A DNA stretch of 64,000 nucleotides from assembly GCA_049670505.1 (NCBI GenBank), contig JBATTK010000041.1, positions 1 through 64,000 of the forward strand. Direction: 5' to 3'. Under the pieces are notes generated by a model. That model searched no databases and was not told where the DNA came from. It saw only the letters and a program-made list of their open reading frames with translations. Shown piece after piece: positions 59,319 through 64,000 of this stretch. This DNA is from JBATTK01 sp049670505 (GTDB lineage: Bacteria; Bacteroidota; Bacteroidia; Flavobacteriales; Flavobacteriaceae). The position numbers and the translations under genes are program-made. How positions within the stretch are numbered: position 1 is the first letter of the stretch; each line of letters starts with the position of its first letter.

Positions 59319-60611
59319 TTATCCAACGTTCCATTTTTTTAACTTCTTTTCCATATGCTTTTTCTCCAATTCATTTTTTGTGTTTTCTATTGCCACCTTT
59401 ATAGCTTTTTTAGCACCTTCCTTATCTTTCCCTTGCGATAATATTTCGGCTTTAATAGCATAATACAATCCATTTGGGGTAAAGTGCGGCTGTTTCTCGA
59501 TTTTTTTTATTTCCTCCAATGCCTTTATGGCACCATAAATTTTAAAATAAGGTACTACCCTGTTCAGCTGTACAATAGGGGAGTATTGTTTTTGCAATTG
59601 AAGGTCGTATAGGCGCAGAATGCTTTTCCAATCCGTACTTTCAAAAGATGGGGCGGTACAATGGTAGAAAGACACTGCGGCTTCCAAATGATAGTTTGAC
59701 GGTTGACTGTCCGTTGTACCGGAATGCTCCAAATGAAAAACTCCTATTCGGATCAGTTCCCGAGAGTATTTTGAACGATCCTGATGTTCTAGATCTACCA
59801 ATTCCATTTTCTCGTCCAAACGTGCATCGAATCTCGCCGCATGAAAACACATCAAGGCGATCAAAGCATCTAGGTTGGGATGTTGGCAGTAGGGATTCCC
59901 ATGCAGAATCAAGGACAGGCGAATAGCTTCATAACAAATATCCTTTTTGATCATCTGCGCTCCGGAAGTTGCCGTGTATCCTTCCGAAAACAATAGGTAG
60001 ATGACACGTATTACAACAAACAATCTAGATTGGAGTCCTATCGCTATAGGGGCTTCCAATGTTTTTATCTCTTCTTTTAATTTTTTCTTGGCCCTAGTAA
60101 AGGATTTTGCAATGGTTTCTTCCTTCTTCAACAATGCTTCTGCTATTTCACGATTATTGAAGCCACCTATTAATTTTAGACTTAGAATAATTTGATACTC
60201 TTGAGATAACGAGGGGTGACAACAAGCAAAAATCAGCTGTAATTGGCTATCGGAAATGGCATTGCCCAACGCTATTTCGTTAACTTCCGACTCGGAATTG
60301 TTCAGAAAAGGACTAATATCCTCAGAAAAATTTATTTTCTTGTCCTTCCTGAATTGATCGATCAACTTGTTGTTGGCTACCCGTAACAACCACCCGGTAG
60401 GATTGTCGGGAATAGAGGTATACCCCCAAACCTGCATTGCCTTTAATAGGCTATCCTGTACGGCATCTTCTATTTTTTCCAATTCGGAAGTTCCAAATTT
60501 GTAGACCAATGCGGACAGCACTTTTCCATACTCCGTACGAAAGAGATGGTCTACAACAGTTTTAGGGTCTTTTGGATTCACAAACTGAAGATAAAAAATC
60601 TGGGGAACCAA
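59319..60611 (-). CDS. ECF sigma factor of the SigJ-like/ECF42 type with long C-terminal domain
   Basis: 430 aa. Region 2 (LFRTEYGKVLSALVYKFGTSELEKIEDAVQDSLLKAMQVWGYTSIPDNPTGWLLRVANNKLIDQFRKDKK), a short linker, region 4 (QIILSLKLIGGFNNREIAEALLKKEETIAKSFTRAKKKL), then about 240 residues of helices (DUF6596 and TPR-like repeats) as in ECF42 proteins. No ATG begins the frame: the TTG at 60611 or GTG at 60581 must be used. It is 31 bp behind a YciI gene, the partner that identifies ECF42. No anti-sigma factor is near; regulation probably runs through the C-terminal domain. Confidence 0.9.
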   Translation of the reverse strand: MVPQIFYLQFVNPKDPKTVVDHLFRTEYGKVLSALVYKFGTSELEKIEDAVQDSLLKAMQVWGYTSIPDNPTGWLLRVANNKLIDQFRKDKKINFSEDISPFLNNSESEVNEIALGNAISDSQLQLIFACCHPSLSQEYQIILSLKLIGGFNNREIAEALLKKEETIAKSFTRAKKKLKEEIKTLEAPIAIGLQSRLFVVIRVIYLLFSEGYTATSGAQMIKKDICYEAIRLSLILHGNPYCQHPNLDALIALMCFHAARFDARLDEKMELVDLEHQDRSKYSRELIRIGVFHLEHSGTTDSQPSNYHLEAAVSFYHCTAPSFESTDWKSILRLYDLQLQKQYSPIVQLNRVVPYFKIYGAIKALEEIKKIEKQPHFTPNGLYYAIKAEILSQGKDKEGAKKAIKVAIENTKNELEKKHMEKKLKKWNVG

Positions 60612-60642
60612 TACCGCCCCAGATCTTTAAAAGTTTAGCTGT

Positions 60643-60990
60643 TTATGGATTCATGGACATAATTTCCCTTACTTCGATATTCCCACCATAGTCGAATATG
60701 GGACAGCCTTTTGAAATCTCCACCGCTTGATCCAAACCATTTGCCGTAACGATCAAATACCCGCCAACAACCTCTGCCCCCTCGGCAAAAGGTCCGTTGG
60801 TAACGATCTCTCCCCTGTTCTCCACTACCTTACCCTCTTCGGCCAGGGGCAAGCCGTCCAATAGCTGGCCTTTTTCTTGAAGTCCGCCCATCCATGCACC
60901 CCATACTTGCATGTGTGCCTGTTGTTGTTCTTGGGACAAGGCCTTATACGTTTCATGTCCGCCTCTGAATAAATACAAAAAATTGCTCAT
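60643..60990 (-). CDS. YciI-family (DGPF) protein
   Basis: 115 aa ferredoxin-like fold. Family features are the YLFRGGHETYKALS start, MQVWGAWMGGLQEKGQLLDGLPL, the NGPFAEGAEVVGGYLIVTA segment that gives the family its DGPF name, and the final VREI strand. Such proteins accompany ECF42 sigma genes in many phyla; the role is unknown. A dedicated promoter is not evident within the 84 bp between it and the radical SAM gene. Confidence 0.92.
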   Translation of the reverse strand: MSNFLYLFRGGHETYKALSQEQQQAHMQVWGAWMGGLQEKGQLLDGLPLAEEGKVVENRGEIVTNGPFAEGAEVVGGYLIVTANGLDQAVEISKGCPIFDYGGNIEVREIMSMNP

Positions 60991-61074
60991 CGTGTTTGTT
61001 TTTTAAAGGTTATACTTTTTCTTTATGGTAAAGACGTTGTGTTGATAGAAATTTGGACAACAAAATAACATTTT

Positions 61075-62148
61075 TTAAAATAAGCTCGTTTGGCCATCCT
61101 TGTACTGCCTGTGCAGTTCCTTATTCAATTTAGGAAATACTTTATCTTTAAAATAGGTCTGCCGGGCCAAACGGACCAGATCATGGATTTGTTGTGCAAT
61201 CTTTCCCTCTCCTCTATTTCGAAGACCGAACCGACTATCGTTCAAGGTTCCTCCATGGCAGGCTTCTATTTGATGTAGTACCTTGTCCGCCCTATCGGGT
61301 AATGTTTTCCTAATCCAATCCGTAAAGATTTGCCCAATAGCACCGTTTAACCGAACAATAGTAAAGGCAAAGGAAAGTGCTCCGTTGCCCGCAGCAGCTT
61401 TTGCCAAGCCCATAATTTCGTGACTGTTAATGCCCGGAATTATAGGGGCCAACATGGCATTGACCGGAATTTGGTTCTCGGATAATATCCGTATGGTCTC
61501 CAAACGTTTCTTTATGGTCGCCGTCCGTGGTTCCAAGATTCTTCTAGTTTCCTCCGAAAGGGAGGTAACGGATACGTTTACACCGACTAAATTATGTTTT
61601 GTTAATTCCCTCAGAATGTCCAGATCCCTCAAAATCAAGGCATTTTTGGTAATGATCCCTACAGGGTGTCTATATTTTAAAAAGACCTCCAAACACTTTC
61701 GCGTTAGCTCAAACTTCTTTTCAGCTGGCTGATAACAATCCGTATTGCCGGAAAGCACTATAGTGTTTGCCTGCCATTTTTTACCTTTGAGTTTTTCTTC
61801 CAGCAAAGAGGGTGCAGCCTGCTTCACTAAAATCTTTCGTTCAAAATCGAGTCCGGCACTATACCCCCAATATTCGTGGGTATTCCTGGCATAGCAATAG
61901 ATACAGCCATGTTCACAGCCTTGATAGGTATTCATGGAATACATCATTCCCACATCCGGACTGGTAACCTTGTTCACAATGGTTTTCGGGAAAATGGGGA
62001 TATATTGGGTCCTATTATTGTCCGCATCTTCCCCCTCTATCCTACAATATTCCAAGAAATCATCTCGGGTTTCATAAATATGTAGCAGAAACTTATTGGG
62101 AACATTTTGCTGTGCCCCACGCCCTTTTATATAGTCTTTTTTATACAA
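61075..62148 (-). CDS. PA0069-family radical SAM protein (SplB-like)
   Basis: 357 aa. The radical SAM cluster is GCEHGCIYCYARNTHEYWGY (C-x3-C-x2-C), preceded by the family N-terminus KKDYIKGRGAQQNVPNKF and followed by VLSGNTDCYQPAEKKFELTR and a radical-SAM TIM barrel (GIITKNALILRDLDILREL). Distant relatives are spore photoproduct lyases; the substrate of this family is unknown. The start codon is TTG at 62148: a stop lies 24 bp upstream in frame and no ATG follows before the conserved IKGRGAQ. A 19-bp inverted repeat overlaps this start codon. Confidence 0.92.
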   Translation of the reverse strand: MYKKDYIKGRGAQQNVPNKFLLHIYETRDDFLEYCRIEGEDADNNRTQYIPIFPKTIVNKVTSPDVGMMYSMNTYQGCEHGCIYCYARNTHEYWGYSAGLDFERKILVKQAAPSLLEEKLKGKKWQANTIVLSGNTDCYQPAEKKFELTRKCLEVFLKYRHPVGIITKNALILRDLDILRELTKHNLVGVNVSVTSLSEETRRILEPRTATIKKRLETIRILSENQIPVNAMLAPIIPGINSHEIMGLAKAAAGNGALSFAFTIVRLNGAIGQIFTDWIRKTLPDRADKVLHQIEACHGGTLNDSRFGLRNRGEGKIAQQIHDLVRLARQTYFKDKVFPKLNKELHRQYKDGQTSLF

Positions 62149-62192
62149 GATATTGGATTTAATCCAAATTTATGGATTAAATCCAATATCTT
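62147..62192. promoter_or_regulatory. 46-bp dyad over the start of the radical SAM gene
   Basis: Perfect arms AAGATATTGGATTTAATCC (62147-62165) and GGATTAAATCCAATATCTT (62174-62192), spacer AAATTTAT. Each arm with its flank also forms a smaller palindrome (TTGGATT-T-AATCCAA, centre 62160; TGGATT-A-AATCCA, centre 62179), 19 bp apart, like two operator copies. No T-tract, so not a terminator. A further palindrome, TGTTAATTAACA, is at 62204. Confidence 0.6.
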
Positions 62193-62335
62193 AGTGTTGT
62201 TTATGTTAATTAACACGAACTTCATCTGAGAAATAGCAAAGTGCAAACCCTTGTTGATTGGAGTAGTGCGATACTCCTCTTGGGATAGGAATTGAGTACC
62301 TCTATTAGAAAAGCGGGAGTGTAGACTAATAGCTA

Positions 62336-63904
62336 TTATTTGAGGCTTTCCGAACCGATATGAACCTTTACCAACTGCTTTCTGGAACCACGTTTGGCGT
62401 AGAAAAGTAACTGATCATTATTTTTATCGATCAAGGATTTGGATACCATAATGGGTAAACGAACTTCCTTATCATCGATCAGTTTTTTAAATGTCATTTT
62501 ACCCTGGGCATCCAGTTTAATGATGAACATATTAGGACTACGGCTGTAACCTTGTTTGAATAATATCCGGTCACTACTTAATTTTTGGGGATTCTCTCCA
62601 GAATTGATAAAAAAGTACATCTCGTCGCCCTTGCTGTAAGCCGTATAGGAGGCATAGGCGGCATCCCCTTGGGTAACTTCCGCTTTGTTAATATTCCGAG
62701 CCCATACCATGGTTCCATTGGCATCCAGTTTGGCACAAACAATGTCATTGTAGTGATATCTTTCAAGGCTTACATGGGCGCCCGTTGTGCTTTTATCCTC
62801 CCCTGTGGTAACAAAGTACTCCTCGGCACTGAACAAAATATCCTTATTTGGCGTAATATGGATGTCTTTAAAAATAAGGTTTTTGATTTCTGCATCTACT
62901 TCCCTTCCAAACTTATCCAACATAAACTCATCGGAAAAAGCGTTATACTTTTTGGAACGGATAGCCAATGTTGCCGGATCCAATTTAAAATAAACTAATC
63001 CATTATAGCGGTTATCCTTTCTATCGGCGTAAAAACCAACGGCAATCAATTCATCATCGATCAAAATAGGTTTTAGTGACTCTGGAAAACTTCCCGGATC
63101 GTTGAATTCCTGAAGGGAATGGCCGTCCTTGGTTACCCTTATCAATTCATATTGAAATCTTCGCTCTTTGGCATCAAAACGACGTTTTTTAAAATATGCT
63201 TTTCCCATGAGATAAAGTGTACTGAAGTCCTTGGATACCGCAATATTCTCAAAAGCATAATTCCTTTCTTCGATCTGTGCCGTAAAATCGTATTGTATCC
63301 GTTCCTTTAAATCCGTCCCGAACAAGTACATTTGATATGCTTGTTTACTTCCCTTTCTATAATGAACTGTTATTGCAAAGGCGGATTTTTCATCGTCAAA
63401 GAAAACAGTGGTTGAAAATCCATTGGAAAAACTACGATTAAACTTGTTTACCGCCAGAGGATTGATTACCTCTTTGGAAGGAACGGAGAGGATCGTACGC
63501 TGCGTAAAATTAAAATCCGATAACGGACTTCTATGTGCTACGTAATCATAGGTCTTCTCATCATAATTGTAGGTCAATTCTAAAAGAACAAGTTGTCCGT
63601 TCTTTACAAAGCCATCTACCATATGCTTCCCGGAGTACTTGTAGTTGTATTCGGCGATAAGCTGCAGATCTTTATCGTAAACTTCTATAAAATGGCCTTT
63701 GGGCCGTAAGACCATACCCCCATAGTACTTACGTACCAAAATGGTTCCTTCTGCCCCGGCATCGTCTATGGTCAGTACGGTGGAGTATTTATACCTATCA
63801 TTATAATTCTCTCCTAAACTGTAATTTACCGGAATTTCCTGGGCCTTAGATCCACATAGGGCCACAAGAAAAAGTATAGGGAATAAACTTTTTCCAAACA
63901 TCAT
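62336..63904 (-). CDS. secreted protein of unknown function, beta-propeller-like (522 aa)
   Basis: Signal peptide (LFPILFLVALCGSKAQ). The rest is a run of repeated four-strand units of the kind found in beta-propellers: KRYGGMVLRPKGHFIEVYDKDLQLI-like pieces, ISVSKDFSTLYLMGKAYF-like pieces, VCAKLDANGTMVWARNINKAE, MFIIKLDAQGKMTFKKLIDDKE. The phrase (K/R)LDA(N/Q)G(T/K)M occurs twice. I do not recognise a named family. It is 20 bp downstream of an enoyl-CoA hydratase gene, so it may share a transcript, but no metabolic link is visible. Confidence 0.8.
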   Translation of the reverse strand: MMFGKSLFPILFLVALCGSKAQEIPVNYSLGENYNDRYKYSTVLTIDDAGAEGTILVRKYYGGMVLRPKGHFIEVYDKDLQLIAEYNYKYSGKHMVDGFVKNGQLVLLELTYNYDEKTYDYVAHRSPLSDFNFTQRTILSVPSKEVINPLAVNKFNRSFSNGFSTTVFFDDEKSAFAITVHYRKGSKQAYQMYLFGTDLKERIQYDFTAQIEERNYAFENIAVSKDFSTLYLMGKAYFKKRRFDAKERRFQYELIRVTKDGHSLQEFNDPGSFPESLKPILIDDELIAVGFYADRKDNRYNGLVYFKLDPATLAIRSKKYNAFSDEFMLDKFGREVDAEIKNLIFKDIHITPNKDILFSAEEYFVTTGEDKSTTGAHVSLERYHYNDIVCAKLDANGTMVWARNINKAEVTQGDAAYASYTAYSKGDEMYFFINSGENPQKLSSDRILFKQGYSRSPNMFIIKLDAQGKMTFKKLIDDKEVRLPIMVSKSLIDKNNDQLLFYAKRGSRKQLVKVHIGSESLK

Positions 63905-63924
63905 AAGTAGGTTTTAAAGGTATG

Positions 63925-64000
63925 CTATGCTCCGGGGAAATTTGCCTTTCTTTTTTCTAAAAAAGCCATTGTGCCTTCCTTAAAATCCGCTGTTCCAAAA
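63925..64000 (-). CDS. enoyl-CoA hydratase/isomerase family protein, C-terminal end
   Basis: Only the last 24 codons and the stop are in the window, on the minus strand. They read FGTADFKEGTMAFLEKRKAN and FPGA, the usual ending of crotonase-fold enoyl-CoA hydratases (TEDFKEGTRAFLEKRKP-type). The gene continues beyond the window edge. The substrate and subfamily cannot be given from this fragment. Confidence 0.75.
   Translation of the reverse strand, partial: FGTADFKEGTMAFLEKRKANFPGA

Noticed and set aside
1..64000. CRISPR arrays, rRNA or tRNA genes, prophage
   Set aside because: No regularly spaced repeats, rRNA-like tracts, tRNA-like T-loop/CCA features or phage structural genes were seen on reading both strands.

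Overview
The window looks like a chromosomal segment of a marine-type member of the Flavobacteriaceae (phylum Bacteroidota). The evidence is a SusC/SusD pair, Bacteroidota-type -7 promoter boxes (TAnnTTTG), lipoprotein signals ending in Cys, a PiT transporter fused to a PhoU-like domain, DUF3078, DUF3109, DUF1080 and YwqK-like families, and an AT-rich composition. I saw no rRNA, tRNA, CRISPR array, phage or intact insertion sequence. The genus cannot be fixed from the sequence alone.

Layout. 1-5.8 kb: the end of a tripartite RND efflux operon (TolC, adaptor, permease). 5.9-10.9 kb: a YwqK-like gene and an orphan SusC/SusD uptake pair. 11-25.5 kb: mostly housekeeping (aspS, a ClC-type channel, cold-shock protein, tadA, dxs, dGTPase, PiT phosphate transporter) plus secreted proteins. 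26-28.4 kb: a MITE-like repeat, then nadD, gmk and yicC. 28.4-41.3 kb: a large carbohydrate-oxidation locus with two GMC flavoenzymes, a gluconate-dehydrogenase-type small subunit, two DUF1080 lipoproteins, two AP-endonuclease-2-fold sugar isomerase-like proteins, a Gfo/Idh oxidoreductase and two permeases. It has the gene content expected for breakdown of glycosides through 3-keto intermediates. 41.6-42.2 kb: three tandem membrane micropeptide genes. 42.4-46 kb: nrdA and nrdB. 46-47.6 kb: a long gene-poor stretch with RNA-like structure, and two unknown genes. 48-50.7 kb: a LytTR regulator with a TPR histidine kinase. 50.7-64 kb: MarC, CtpA-type protease, dCMP deaminase, HupE/UreJ, TerB-DnaJ, bacilliredoxin, PlsC, HD hydrolase, a Tat-exported Gfo/Idh, an ECF42-type sigma factor with its YciI partner, a PA0069-type radical SAM enzyme behind a large dyad, an unknown secreted protein, and the tail of an enoyl-CoA hydratase.

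How the parts fit. In the 28-41 kb locus a periplasmic oxidase (GMC plus small subunit), periplasmic lipoproteins of the 3-keto-disaccharide hydrolase family, and isomerase/hydratase-like proteins would oxidise and cleave glycosides. The two MFS-type permeases and the cytosolic Gfo/Idh enzyme would then import and process the products. The isomerase-GMC divergent pair occurs twice, which points to duplication of a module. Direct repeats with an 11-bp period, like PhoB/PhoP boxes, precede both YwqK-like genes. One of them lies next to the PiT-PhoU transporter, suggesting a phosphate-linked regulon.

The least explained elements are the micropeptide trio at 41656-42214, the 19-bp dyad covering the TTG start of the radical SAM gene at 62147-62192, and the structured patch at 46486-46562.
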